NCBI RefSeq assembly: GCF_014698045.1
Contig: NZ_JACJSE010000007.1
Span: 248,001 to 312,000 of the forward strand
Source of the DNA: Aulosira sp. FACHB-615
GTDB taxonomy: Bacteria; Cyanobacteriota; Cyanobacteriia; Cyanobacteriales; Nostocaceae
Direction: 5' to 3'
Length of the DNA stretch: 64,000 nucleotides
This document shows positions 35,940-45,093 of the stretch, in pieces; the stretch's first letter is position 1; the number at the start of each line of letters is the position of its first letter. The notes beneath the pieces were generated by a model that saw nothing but the letters and a program-made list of their open reading frames with translations, was not told where the DNA came from and did not search any database. The translations under genes were made by a program, and so were the position numbers.

Positions 35940-36335
35940 ATGACAGTGAGAAATATGAAGCTTTTGACGATGATGGCATTGGCGATCGCTACTAGCATAG
36001 CTGTAGTTGGCGTAGCCATGTCTAAAACTAATCCGACATCCAAGGAGTATGAAGATTATGCAGTCAATCAACTCACCCAATATCTCAAAAATGATGTGTG
36101 TCAAAAAACCTCAAAGTTAATTGAGAGCTTACTTAATTCTCGCTGTGACAAACTTGTTGATTCCACTAACCCCCAAATGCGAGATTTGGTCAGAACCACA
36201 ACGGAACGGCAAGATTTTCTGTTGTTTAGTGTGTATCGGACAGATTTAACCCTTGGTGCTTGGCTACCAGGGTACAAGTTTGAAACGGTGGGAGCTTTTC
36301 ATAATTTTTATACGTACAGTGCTGAACAGCAATAG
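35940..36335 (+). CDS. Secreted DUF4359-like protein
   Basis: The 131-residue protein has an N-terminal hydrophobic signal (LLTMMALAIATSIAVVGVAMS, residues 8-28) followed by YEDYAVNQLTQYLKNDVC and a second Cys in NSRCDKL, consistent with an exported or periplasmic domain with one disulfide. This pattern is that of the DUF4359 family, common in cyanobacteria and without known function. A Met at residue 6 is an alternative start with a GAGA site before it. It is a single gene between tRNA-His and sirB, which follows after 59 bases in the same direction, so read-through into the siroheme genes is possible. Confidence 0.72.
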   Translation: MTVRNMKLLTMMALAIATSIAVVGVAMSKTNPTSKEYEDYAVNQLTQYLKNDVCQKTSKLIESLLNSRCDKLVDSTNPQMRDLVRTTTERQDFLLFSVYRTDLTLGAWLPGYKFETVGAFHNFYTYSAEQQ

Positions 36336-36394
36336 CCTTCACTAACTCCCGCATCTAAGATTAAGCTTAGTTAGCAAGAGTTACACCTTTACCC

Positions 36395-37117
36395 ATGTCA
36401 TCTGCATATCTGTTGGTATCGCACGGAAGCCGTGACCCTCGTCCAGAAATCGCTTTACAGCAATTGACAGAATTCTTAAGTCAAAAACAGCAAAGTTACT
36501 CATCAAGCAAAAAGCTAGTCGGCTTGGCTTACTTAGAAACACGTCCAGAACCGTTACACATCCAAATCAAAGAATTTGCTCATAGTGCATTTGTGGCTGG
36601 ATGCGATCGTCTCAAAATCATACCGCTATTTCTTTTACCGGGAGTCCATGTGATGCAAGAAATCCCTGAAGAAATAGCATTAGCACAACAAGCCTTGGGC
36701 AAAGATATTAATTTGGAATTACTACCATATATAGGTAGCAACCCTGGTTTAAGCAAGTTGCTATCTCAACAAATGGCTGAGATTAAAACCCAAGCCTGGG
36801 TTTTAATTGCTCATGGGAGTCGCCGTCCGGGTTTTCAACAGCCAGTGGAAACCATAGCAGCAAATATAGGTGCAGTAGCAGCCTATTGGTCTGTGGCTCC
36901 TAGTTTAGAAGCACAGGTAGAACAGTTGGTAGCTGCTGGTAAAGAAAAAATTGCAATTTTGCCATATTTTTTATTCGCAGGTGGCATAACCGATGCGATC
37001 GCACAACTCACAGAAACGCTAAAATTAAAATTTCCGGCTGTGACTTTCCAATTAGCTCAACCTTTGGGAGCAAGTGCAGAGTTAGCTGATTTGATTTGGG
37101 ATTTGATGAAGGAATGA
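36395..37117 (+). CDS. sirB: Sirohydrochlorin ferrochelatase (CbiX/SirB type)
   Basis: The 240-residue protein has two related CbiX halves, starting LLVSHGSRDPRPE (about 6-18) and WVLIAHGSRRPGF (about 134-146); His in each SHGS/AHGS motif lies at the metal site. It inserts Fe2+ (or Co2+) into sirohydrochlorin, the last step to siroheme, the cofactor of nitrite and sulfite reductase. The next gene encodes the methyltransferase of the same pathway and its ATG overlaps this stop codon (ATGA), so the two are translationally coupled. Siroheme rather than cobalamin is the likelier product because of this partner, but cobalt insertion is possible. Confidence 0.9.
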   Translation: MSSAYLLVSHGSRDPRPEIALQQLTEFLSQKQQSYSSSKKLVGLAYLETRPEPLHIQIKEFAHSAFVAGCDRLKIIPLFLLPGVHVMQEIPEEIALAQQALGKDINLELLPYIGSNPGLSKLLSQQMAEIKTQAWVLIAHGSRRPGFQQPVETIAANIGAVAAYWSVAPSLEAQVEQLVAAGKEKIAILPYFLFAGGITDAIAQLTETLKLKFPAVTFQLAQPLGASAELADLIWDLMKE

Positions 37118-37893
37118 ACTGCACAGAAAAAGAAGAGCAGAAGAATTTGGGAAAAGTTTATTTAGTAGGTGCAGGGCCGGGAGATCCCGGACTGATGACT
37201 CTCAAAGGCAAAAGTTTATTAGAATGTGCCGATGTCGTGATTTATGATGCGTTGGTGAGTCCAGCCATTTTAGCAATGATTAACCCCCAAGCCGAAAAAA
37301 TCAACGCTGGTAAGCGGATGGGGAGACATTCACTATTACAAGATGAAACCACGCAGTTATTAATAGATAAAGCCCAAGACCACACCATAATAGTACGACT
37401 CAAAGGCGGCGACCCGTTTATTTTTGGTCGTGGTGGCGAAGAAATGGCAGATTTAGTCCAAGCCGGGATTTCTGTTGAAGTTGTGCCAGGAATTACATCG
37501 GGAATCGCCGCTCCAGCTTATGCTGGCATACCTTTGACCCATAGATTGTATAGTTCTTCAGTAACTTTTGTCACTGGGCATGAGTCGGCTGGTAAGTATA
37601 GACCGACGGTAAATTGGCAAGCGATCGCCCAAGGTTCTGAGACAATTGTCATTTATATGGGCGTTCATAATTTGTCGCACATCATTGAAGAGTTAACGGC
37701 GGCGGGTTTAAGTTTAGCAACACCAATTGCGTTAGTGCGCTGGGGTACAAGACCAGATCAAGAAGAACTCATTGGTCAGCTAGGCACAATTGTAGAGCAA
37801 GTTGAACAAACCAAATTTGATGCGCCGGCGATCGCGGTTATTGGTTCTGTAGTGAATCTGCACGATATCTTATCCGCTTGTCGTCCAGTTTGA
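37114..37893 (+). CDS. cobA: Uroporphyrinogen-III C-methyltransferase
   Basis: The 259-residue protein is a SAM-dependent uroporphyrinogen-III methyltransferase (SUMT) producing precorrin-2 for siroheme and cobalamin. Motifs are GKVYLVGAGPGDPGLMTLKG at the N-terminus (about 14-33), VVIYDALVS, the GGDPFIFGRGGEE SAM site (about 97-109) and VVPGITSGIAAPAYAGIPLTHR-type sequence near 118-139. A TTG at 37096 would extend it, but the ATG at 37114 has AAGGA just before it and overlaps the sirB stop as ATGA, so it is chosen. The two genes give most of the siroheme branch; a precorrin-2 dehydrogenase gene is not in the window. Confidence 0.94.
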   Translation: MNCTEKEEQKNLGKVYLVGAGPGDPGLMTLKGKSLLECADVVIYDALVSPAILAMINPQAEKINAGKRMGRHSLLQDETTQLLIDKAQDHTIIVRLKGGDPFIFGRGGEEMADLVQAGISVEVVPGITSGIAAPAYAGIPLTHRLYSSSVTFVTGHESAGKYRPTVNWQAIAQGSETIVIYMGVHNLSHIIEELTAAGLSLATPIALVRWGTRPDQEELIGQLGTIVEQVEQTKFDAPAIAVIGSVVNLHDILSACRPV

Positions 37894-39203
37894 TCAAAGA
37901 GTCTAGATATATCGCACCTGATTTTGCATTTCGTCCGCCGTAACGTGATTTAGAATCACCAATAATCTTTGATGATAAGTAATCACTTTCTCTGTACCTC
38001 TGCTTCTGTTCGCCGAGCGACTTGTACCGAGCGTTCGCGCAGCGTCTCCTTCAGGAGAAGTCGAGGTCAGTCGAGGCGCTGCTTGTATCTCTGTATTATT
38101 TTTAAAGTGAAATATGATCACAGCCAAGCCCTGACACCCATACACCCCTTCACCCTTCTTTAAACCCTTTATTTCTGCTGTAAAACTTGACATCAGCAGT
38201 TAACTTAACATGCAAAAAAATAAATGTAGTTTAGTTAAAGATTAAAGTGTAAATTTAAATTTGATCCAAAGTTTTTATCAGTAATATCACTATGATTTTA
38301 AATATATATCACTTACGTAGATACGCACTGATAAATTATATTAATTTTATATAAGGTGATTAAAGTTACTAAATTATAAAAAATTGATTAAAGAGCAAAA
38401 ATCATAAAATAGACTGTTTTAAGCAATTTATGCCTGAATTACTTAATTTATCTAGTAAAGTTTTTATTTTACATTAACCTAAAAATTCCTTAATCAAATT
38501 TTGTTTATGTATTAATACTGTCAGTAATGTATTAATAAAATTTATTTTATATGTATAAAAAGCAGCATTATAGCATGTGACATAAATTCCTTTTTTATTA
38601 TTTGTGATAAATCCGTATGTTCTTACTCGTGAATAATTTATTTAGAATACAAAAAAGCTAAGTTATACTACTTACTAGTTTCAATTGAATTAACCTTACT
38701 CATAGAGGATGTCTGAAAACTTTTTAATGTTGTAATGAACTCTGACAGATTACTCTAAACCACCCATAAAAAATGATACTTTGCAGCATTTTAGGGTGGT
38801 GAGTATAGGTACTGAATCCTCTGAAGAGGATGTTTTCAAAACCTTCTTGATTATTAGCAACAAGTCTTAGATTCTCTCAAATCTTCCCACGCAAGAGAAA
38901 CCAGTTTGTTGAATATCAATAGCTGTATTAAGGCAGGTGCAGTCTGAGGATTTCCCCTGGGAATAACTGCTGCAATCATCTGCTGATTTAAAGAGGCTGT
39001 TGTTGTATATAACAACTTCTGGTCAGACTCTGTTTGCCTATTCATACTCTATAGACATATCTGAATAGGGTCACTTTGGAGGATGAAGAGAAGACACAAT
39101 GCTGATAATTACAAGCAAATTCTGTTGAAACCATCTCCCAACTTTCAGCTAATTGTTCACTTTGGTCAGAATCAACACACCTACTTGTAGAGAGAAAACC
39201 ATC
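37894..39203. other. 1.3-kb intergenic region, A/T-rich with repeats
   Basis: The first 300 bases hold a G/C-rich repeat (about 38010-38090) with the hairpin CTCCTTCAGGAG and GAGCG/CGCTC pairs, unlike its surroundings. From about 38200 to 38700 the DNA is extremely A/T-rich and holds no frame of note. At 38704 (AGAGGATGTCTGAAAAC) and 38825 (AGAGGATGTTTTCAAAAC) are copies of the end of the element at 40290-40454, with an ACCACCC/GGGTGGT hairpin between them. The rest should be the promoter of the gene at 39204. Short open frames on the minus strand (38854-39045, 39042-39242) have no support. Confidence 0.5.
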
Positions 39204-40154
39204 ATGAATACACCTTTGATTAAATTGGAAGAATTGCAACAAGGTAAAGTTCTTGTTGATGAGTTGGGATTGTTAACCGAAATGCCTGATGAGATAATTC
39301 AACTCTCTCAGAGAGTGAAACAAATCATGGGTGCTTCTAAAGTCGTCCAAGGTATGTGTGCAGGTGATTATTTTTCTCTAGTGTCATATTCAGCAATTTA
39401 TTGGGGAATAGTCAAAACCTTTCCTCGCACTGTTATCAGAAACGTCAAGAAGTTTTTGAACCGTTTCTCTGAACAAAATTCCAGCCGTAATTTGCTTTTA
39501 GTCTTCAACTACACAGGTAAAGAACGCGAAAAAATCTTAGCTTCCCTACAACATGGTATTTCTGGTATTGCCAAAGACTATGGTTTTGAAGAAGGTAGTC
39601 ATTTAGATTATTGGAAAAAGTTGATGACTGCTGTGGGAATCATGAATGATTCCAGTACTGGTAAGCTTTCTCCTGAAGGTGCTAAACTCCTAGCCCAGCT
39701 TGAAAAAGCAGAACCAATTATGTTGATGGATACTTTGATTAATAAAGAAGCCGATATGCGAAACGCCTTAATAGCGATGTTAGCTGTTGAGTTTATCGCT
39801 GTAGGTATTTCAGAATGTGTTATCGACTCTCCAGAGTCTCAAATATTATTTGCACCAAATGGAAGAGGAATCACCAGAGAGTGGTTTGATGTTCATTACC
39901 ATTCTGGCGATCATCATATATTAGAGAATAGCGAATATGATTTGACTCCAGATTTTGACCAGCTAAAATTGCCCCATGATACTATCAACTACAATATGTT
40001 GAAAATGGCGCATAAGGCTGATTATGAGGGTGAGTCATTACAAGATATTTTAGAAGCAAAAGTGTTACACGTCGCTGAGGCTTTTGCTGCTGCGGGTAAT
40101 TACACTTGGAAATTTGACGAGTCGATTAATCTGCATTTGGCAATGAAGGCTTAA
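39204..40154 (+). CDS. Unrecognised protein, possibly heme-oxygenase-like (CADD/DUF3865-like)
   Basis: The 316-residue soluble protein is mostly helical, starting MNTPLIKLEELQQGKVLVDE. Its C-terminal half has helices with AVEFIAVGISECVI and a His-rich WFDVHYHSGDHHILEN stretch (about 232-247). His/Asp/Glu clusters on helices are typical of the heme-oxygenase-like di-metal group, and I recall a cyanobacterial family (DUF3865, CADD-like) with this look; the match is from memory and is weak. If right, the enzyme would bind two metal ions and act on a small molecule or its own residues. A TTG at 39153 also opens the frame, but the ATG at 39204 after AGAGAAAACC is preferred. It is a single gene after a long A/T-rich region. 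Confidence 0.62.
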   Translation: MNTPLIKLEELQQGKVLVDELGLLTEMPDEIIQLSQRVKQIMGASKVVQGMCAGDYFSLVSYSAIYWGIVKTFPRTVIRNVKKFLNRFSEQNSSRNLLLVFNYTGKEREKILASLQHGISGIAKDYGFEEGSHLDYWKKLMTAVGIMNDSSTGKLSPEGAKLLAQLEKAEPIMLMDTLINKEADMRNALIAMLAVEFIAVGISECVIDSPESQILFAPNGRGITREWFDVHYHSGDHHILENSEYDLTPDFDQLKLPHDTINYNMLKMAHKADYEGESLQDILEAKVLHVAEAFAAAGNYTWKFDESINLHLAMKA

Positions 40155-40179
40155 AAATTTCAAGCTAGAGTCTAGTATG

Positions 40180-40261
40180 TGTAGGGTGTGTTAGGCGTAA
40201 GCCGTAACGCACCGAAAACTTTGCCATAGATGCGTTACGCTGTCGCTAACACATCCTACGT
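40180..40261. repeat. Dispersed palindromic repeat GTAGGGTGTGTTAG
   Basis: GTAGGGTGTGTTAG at the left pairs with CTAACACATCCTAC at the right, and an inner GCCGTAACGCACC/TGCGTTACGC pair extends the structure. It starts 26 bases after the gene at 39204-40154, so it may serve as its terminator. A related GTAGGGTGTGTGACGC palindrome is inside the insertion between pecE and pecF. Confidence 0.6.
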
Positions 40262-40289
40262 ACATTTCAGAAATCAAATATTGAGTATT

Positions 40290-40454
40290 AGAGGATGTTT
40301 GAAAAGTCCTTAATCATGTATCAAATCATTTTAGATCCCCCTAAATCCCCCTTCAAAAGGGGGACTTTGATTCTTTTTCCCCCCTTTTGAAGGGGGGTTA
40401 GGGGGGATCTGAATGTACTAAATAGCACAGCCAAACACTTTTCAAACAACCTCT
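40290..40454. mobile_element. MITE-like element with AGAGGATGTTTGAAAAGT termini
   Basis: A 165-base non-coding segment is bounded by AGAGGATGTTTGAAAAGT (40290-40307) and ACTTTTCAAACAACCTCT (40437-40454), inverted copies with one mismatch. Inside, AGATCCCCC...CCCCCTTCAAAAGGGGG and CCCCCCTTTTGAAGGGGGG...GGGGGATCT form a nested palindrome (about 40332-40410). End-like fragments occur at 38704 and 38825. Confidence 0.7.
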
Positions 40455-40545
40455 TAAGTAATGAGTAATAAGTAAATTTCTGACTCATTACTCATTACTT
40501 TTTTCAATCAGTTGCTGTACCTTATAAACATCGAATCTGCTGTAA

Positions 40546-40917
40546 TTAGTTAATCTCAACCAACTGAATAGCATTCAGCAATTCTTCGGCGGTGTAAGGC
40601 TTGCTTAAATAAGCATCCGCGCCCTGTTTTCTACCCCACACTAGATGACTGGTTTGATTTGTGGTACTACAAATTAAGATAGGTGCTTTGGCTTGGCTGG
40701 GATGACTTGTGAGGAAGCGACACAATTCAAAACCATTCATCCCTGGCATAAATACATTAGTAATAATTGCATCTGGCTTTTCTTCTAAAGCCATTTCTAA
40801 AGCTTCTTTTGCAGTTTTAGCTTTAATAATTTTATAACCTTTATCTCCCAGCACATTTGCTAGTTCACTGAGAGTTTCTTCTAATATCAGAATTGTCCCT
40901 ACCCATGTAATACTCAA
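40546..40917 (-). CDS. Receiver-domain protein lacking the phospho-acceptor Asp
   Basis: This 123-residue protein is a stand-alone receiver domain of CheY fold. The position of the phosphorylated Asp reads TNVFMPGMNG, with Asn in place of Asp, and the first acidic pair is EE (ILEET) in place of DD. The late Lys (YLSKPY) and the Thr region (CSTTN) remain. It is therefore probably not phosphorylated in the usual way and may act as a binding module. No ATG is in frame: translation must start at the TTG at 40917, eight bases after GGAG. It follows the PATAN-REC gene by 54 bases on the same strand and the two likely form an operon. Confidence 0.85.
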   Translation of the reverse strand: MSITWVGTILILEETLSELANVLGDKGYKIIKAKTAKEALEMALEEKPDAIITNVFMPGMNGFELCRFLTSHPSQAKAPILICSTTNQTSHLVWGRKQGADAYLSKPYTAEELLNAIQLVEIN

Positions 40918-40971
40918 TTCTGAATCTCCATATCAGCGATTTAGTTGATTTATTCTAACTAAATCTGAAAA

Positions 40972-42093
40972 TTAGACAATATGCTTAAAGATAATTTTCA
41001 TTAAATCTCCTTGGGTAAAAGGTTTAGTCAGATAGCCAGAAGCTCTGACTATTTTAGCTTTTGCTCTGTCGATGAGGCTGACTTTTTCTGTCAGCATAAT
41101 TATGGGTGTATTTTTGAAATATGTGTGTTGTCGTAATAAAGTGCATAACTCATAGCCATCTAAATCAGGCATATCTACATTTAATAAAATAATGTCTGGT
41201 TTAGTCCGCAAAATTTCCATTAAAGCTTTTAAAGAATCTGTAACTCCAATTACAGAAAATATTTGCTCATCTAAAGCATTCTTCACGACATTTAATAAAG
41301 CAGGACTATTATCAATACAAAAGATTGTGTAGACTTTCTTCTCTGGTGATGGTGAAGAATGAGTTTGATAATTATGATGGCTAGGGCTAGTAGCCTGCGA
41401 TGGATAGCGGTTAATTTTGGGTAATTGTGGTTCTGGTTTGGGTTGTGTCCGGGTTGGGGTGGTAAATGGTGATGGCTGCGCCACAGTTGTTGATGAACGG
41501 AAATCTTGATGATTGAACCCAACAGAACTACTTTCGGTATATGGCGAACTATCTTGATAAACGCCCTCTTTTCCGCGCTTTTGACAGCGTTCGACTAACA
41601 AGCGGAGATTAAGATGGCAGAATTTAGGCATATCATCCAAAAAGCTTTCGGGGATGAATTCATAACTACCCTCTTCTAGGCTCAAGAATGAGTCGAGAAC
41701 TTCTAATGCTAGTTGTTCGATGAGTACGGCTGCTTCTGTTGGACTAATATACTTTTGATTAACTAACCAGCAAATTGCCAAATAATCTGGGTTAGGTATG
41801 GCTTGACTACCAGCGCCATTTTCAAATATTGTCCTGAGTTGAGCGTCAATTCCATACGGTAAGGTCGAAATTTGCTCACTCAAATGTTGTAGATTCCGGT
41901 AAAGCGGTTCAAACATCTTTTCGGAATAGCAGGCATATATTAGCTTACCTTCATCTATATATATTGACCAAGCGCCAGATGTACTAAAGACTTGTAAACA
42001 ACCAGTGACAGATTTACTGGTGATTTTCTTCAATAAAGATAAGGGCTGGATTTTTTGGAAAAATCTATATCTACTAATAGGGAGGGTTTTCAT
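40972..42093 (-). CDS. PatA-like response regulator (PATAN domain plus receiver)
   Basis: The 373-residue protein has an N-terminal PATAN (DUF4388-related) domain of about 200 residues, with FQKIQPLSLLKKITSKSVTGCLQVF near the start, a Pro/Ser-rich linker, and a C-terminal receiver domain (about 248-373). This is the order found in PatA, PixG and TaxP1 of cyanobacteria, which act in heterocyst patterning or phototaxis. The phospho-acceptor site reads LLNVDMPDLDGYEL, with Asn where Asp is expected; FCIDNS and LTKPF keep the other parts. A TTG at 42132 opens the frame, but the ATG at 42093 fits the domain start. Its partner is the single receiver protein immediately downstream. Whether the pair serves motility, patterning or something else is open. 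Confidence 0.87.
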   Translation of the reverse strand: MKTLPISRYRFFQKIQPLSLLKKITSKSVTGCLQVFSTSGAWSIYIDEGKLIYACYSEKMFEPLYRNLQHLSEQISTLPYGIDAQLRTIFENGAGSQAIPNPDYLAICWLVNQKYISPTEAAVLIEQLALEVLDSFLSLEEGSYEFIPESFLDDMPKFCHLNLRLLVERCQKRGKEGVYQDSSPYTESSSVGFNHQDFRSSTTVAQPSPFTTPTRTQPKPEPQLPKINRYPSQATSPSHHNYQTHSSPSPEKKVYTIFCIDNSPALLNVVKNALDEQIFSVIGVTDSLKALMEILRTKPDIILLNVDMPDLDGYELCTLLRQHTYFKNTPIIMLTEKVSLIDRAKAKIVRASGYLTKPFTQGDLMKIIFKHIV

Positions 42094-43116
42094 AGGAATA
42101 TCTTTAGATAAAAGTACATATTGGCAAGGCAAATTTGTGAATTACCTAGTTGGTATCCACAAGCAAATATTTTTGAGATTCTATTCAGCTAAATATAGCG
42201 GTCATATTTGGGTTCGTACAGAGATTCTTTACCCCTAACTCTAAAGTAGTCAATCTCTGATAAGATGTTGCTAACCTAACTACACTTAACTAAGAAATAC
42301 CAAACTAAGCGATCGCTCAACAAAAAAGTAGTTGGATTTGTTCATGGTAAACATTATCCAAAAAACAATTTTGCTTTCTTCGCTTGTAATAATCTGGCTA
42401 GTTTAACAGTACATCATATTTTGCATTTAGACGTATTGGCTCCAACCCATCAGTAACAAAAAAAACTTTTAAATACGGATATTTTGGCTAAAAATGCAAA
42501 TTTAAGTATATACTGAGTCATCTGGTTTTTTATTGCTTTAGTATATCTTGCAACTCCGTAGCATAATTTTTCCCAGTAATAAGTTGAATATTGATTCTGA
42601 ACAAGACTTACAGCAGTTAATGGAAGCATCAGCACTAAAAACAGGCTTTGCTGTTATCGGTCGAAAAATATTTACCCGGAAATATTTTTGTGTTCTGTCA
42701 ATCCAATCTGATGTAAAAGTCAAAAGTGTACTTGATAGAAGCTGGATATCTAAATTCAGCTAAATGCTAAATGGCAACATCATAGATTTTTCTGTATTCA
42801 GATAAAAACCAGTTATTTTTATGATAAACAACCTCTGAAGATATAAATATAATTATTATTTAAAGATTTTAATTGTCGGAAATATAGCAATAGATCCGGA
42901 GAATTTAAAGAAGTACAGTAATTAATCATCGTGTGCAGGGTTGGAGAAAAGGTAAGAATTCAGTGTTCAAAAGTCAAGATTTGTTTGCTGCTCATTTGGG
43001 AATGCTTGGTGAGTTACTCAAATCTAATGAATTCTGACTTCTGGATTCTGAATTATAGCTATTGAATTATTAAGCTAGAATTAACTATGCCACTTGTGTA
43101 ATTTGGACTTACGCTC
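42094..43116. other. 1-kb intergenic region without clear gene
   Basis: The region has one HIP1 octamer near 42309, and at about 42955-43055 an imperfect inverted repeat of GAATTC-rich heptamers (GAATTCTGACTTCTGGATTCTGAATT). A 71-codon frame at 42548-42763 begins with TTG, lacks a ribosome binding site and resembles nothing I know; I do not call it. The promoter of the PATAN-REC pair should be at the left end. Confidence 0.4.
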
Positions 43117-43833
43117 ATGGTGACTCAATTACCTTCTTCTACCAAAAAAGATATCATCTACCCGGAAACTGATGGACAGCCGATGGCGGAAAATACAAAG
43201 CAGTTTGAATTGATTGTATTGATTAAAAAGAATTTAGATTTATTATTTGCCAACGAACCTAATGTATTTGTCGCGGGTGATCTGTTTTGGTATCCTGTTG
43301 AAGGTGATAATGTGACGCGGAGAGCGCCTGATGTGATGGTAGTGTTTGGCAGACTAAAAGGCGATCGCGGTTCTTATTTACAATGGCAAGAAGGTAACAT
43401 TCCGCCACAAGTGGTATTTGAAATTCTTTCCCCTAGCAACACTGCCAAAGAAATGATTGCTAAGTATAAATTCTACGATCGCTATGGGGTGGAAGAATAC
43501 TATATATATGACCCAGAGACAACAGAGTTAAGCGGTTGGTTGCGTTCAGAACATGAATTAGCTGAAATTCCCCAAATGATTAACTGGATAAGTCCGCGTC
43601 TAGGTATTCGCTTTGAGTTATCAGACGGCGAACTTCTAATTTATCGTCCCGATGGACAGAAGTTTCTCACCTATTTAGAATTAGCGCAACAACGCGAACA
43701 AGCACAAATAGCAGCCGAGCAAGAACGTCAACGTGCTGAACGAGAACGCCAACGTGCTGAACAAGCCGAAACTCAACTAGCAGCACTCCGCGCTTTACTC
43801 CGCGATAGGGGAATTAACCCTGATGAAGTGTGA
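43117..43833 (+). CDS. Uma2-family (DUF820) putative endonuclease
   Basis: The 238-residue protein is of the Uma2 type, extremely common in cyanobacteria. The core has RRAPDVMVVFG (about 68-78), VVFEILSPSNT (about 105-115), and AKYKFYDRYGVEEYYIYDP (about 121-139), which give the Asp, Glu and Lys expected of a PD-(D/E)XK fold. The last 50 residues are a Gln/Arg/Glu-rich coiled coil (AEQERQRAERERQRAE). The family's function is unproven despite the usual label. The ATG at 43117 is the first in frame. It stands alone, upstream of a repeat-rich stretch. Confidence 0.85.
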   Translation: MVTQLPSSTKKDIIYPETDGQPMAENTKQFELIVLIKKNLDLLFANEPNVFVAGDLFWYPVEGDNVTRRAPDVMVVFGRLKGDRGSYLQWQEGNIPPQVVFEILSPSNTAKEMIAKYKFYDRYGVEEYYIYDPETTELSGWLRSEHELAEIPQMINWISPRLGIRFELSDGELLIYRPDGQKFLTYLELAQQREQAQIAAEQERQRAERERQRAEQAETQLAALRALLRDRGINPDEV

Positions 43834-44154
43834 AGTGTGAACAGGACTTACGCACCAAGATTGTCTATGAAGATTGGGTGTAAGGGTGTAAGGGTTTATG
43901 GCGTAAGGGTTTTAGATACATCCTTATACCCCTGTACCCCTACCTCACAAGTGTAGGTTTTCAACAGAGTGATGAGTAGCGACTCTAAAAATCATGATTG
44001 AATCAGAGTTCCATTCCCCTCACACCCTTACACCCCTACACCCTAAATCAAGGTTTTTGGGGCATAAATAACCTACAAAACCTCACCTGTCAGCGTACCC
44101 CTACACCCTTGTCAAAACCCTTAATTTTTCGTTATTCCCCACTCCCTATACTCA
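43834..44154. repeat. Intergenic repeat block, one-ended element plus GGGTGTAAGGG repeats
   Basis: AGGACTTACGCA at 43843-43854 is a left end identical to the elements at 6339 and 29747, and the next 20 bases match copy B closely. No right end is seen: the copy is broken. The interior is low-complexity GGGTGTAAGGGTGTAAGGG and its complement CACCCTTACACCCCTACACCC, repeated twice, and can fold in several ways. Confidence 0.6.
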
Positions 44155-45093
44155 ATGCAGACCGACATTAATTTAGAAGTTTTAGAAAATAGCGCACGTT
44201 TAGACCGTTATCTTGCACAAGAGTTATCGGATGTTTCTCGTTCTCGCATTCAGCAGTTGATTGAACAGGGAAATGTCCAAGTTAACGGTCAAGTCTGCAC
44301 GTCTAAAAAGGAGAATGTGAAAATAGGCGATCGCATCACTCTACAAATACCAGAAGCACAGCCCCTAGAGCTACAGGCAGAAAATATTCCCCTTGATATT
44401 CTTTACGAAGATGAACAGTTACTCATCCTCAATAAACCTGCTGGCTTAGTTGTCCATCCCGCACCAGGACATTATGATGGCACATTGGTAAATGCTTTGT
44501 TGGCGCATTGTCCAAACCTTCCCGGTATTGGCGGAGTTCAACGTCCGGGAATTGTGCATCGATTGGATAAGGATACCACCGGTGCGATCGCGATCGCCAA
44601 AACCGACATCGCTTATCAACACTTACAAGCACAACTCCAAGCCAAAACCGCAAGGCGAGAATATTTAGGTGTAGTTTACGGTGCGCCAAAAACTGAAAGT
44701 GGTAAGATAGATTTTCCGATCGGTCGCCATCCCCAAGACCGCAAAAAAATGGCTGTCATTCCTGTAGAACAAGGTGGACGCACAGCAGTTACACACTGGC
44801 ATATACTAGAACGCTTAGGTAATTACACATTAATTAAATTTCAATTAGAAACAGGTCGTACCCATCAAATTCGGGTTCATAGCGCCAAAATTGGTCATCC
44901 CATTGTGGGTGATCCTGTTTATAGTTCTGGTCGTTCGGTGGGTGTAAATCTTCCTGGTCAAGCATTACACGCTTGGCGGCTCAAGTTACAACACCCCATT
45001 TCACAAGATTGGATTGAAGTTACAGCACCAATACCCCAAACTTTTACAACTTTGTTAGAAGTCCTCCGCCGCAGAATCGCATTCTCTTCTTGA
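44155..45093 (+). CDS. rluD: Ribosomal large subunit pseudouridine synthase D
   Basis: The 312-residue enzyme has an S4 RNA-binding domain (about 10-75: ARLDRYLAQELSDVSRSRIQQLIEQGNVQV in outline) and an RsuA/RluD catalytic domain. The catalytic Asp is D138 in HRLDKDTTG (135-143), close to the position in the E. coli protein. ETGRTHQIRVH and HPIVGDPVY, further family signatures, follow. It makes pseudouridines in helix 69 of 23S rRNA if it is truly RluD; the wider RluA/RluC group is the alternative. The ATG at 44155 is a good start. It is the last gene before the long pec leader. Confidence 0.92.
   Translation: MQTDINLEVLENSARLDRYLAQELSDVSRSRIQQLIEQGNVQVNGQVCTSKKENVKIGDRITLQIPEAQPLELQAENIPLDILYEDEQLLILNKPAGLVVHPAPGHYDGTLVNALLAHCPNLPGIGGVQRPGIVHRLDKDTTGAIAIAKTDIAYQHLQAQLQAKTARREYLGVVYGAPKTESGKIDFPIGRHPQDRKKMAVIPVEQGGRTAVTHWHILERLGNYTLIKFQLETGRTHQIRVHSAKIGHPIVGDPVYSSGRSVGVNLPGQALHAWRLKLQHPISQDWIEVTAPIPQTFTTLLEVLRRRIAFSS

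Larger units (their letters stand above)
40155..40545. other. Intergenic region with two inverted repeats
   Basis: The gap contains the hairpin at 40180-40261 and the element at 40290-40454, both listed separately, then GAGTAATAAGTA/TTACTCATTACT repeats near 40460-40500. No gene is present. Confidence 0.5.

Noticed and set aside
42548..42763. 71-codon open frame in the 1-kb gap
   Set aside because: Begins with TTG, lacks a ribosome binding site, and resembles no family I know; could be a remnant but cannot be supported.
43843..44137. CRISPR array in the repeat block before rluD
   Set aside because: Repeats are irregular GGGTGTAAGGG units and their complements, without equal-length unique spacers.
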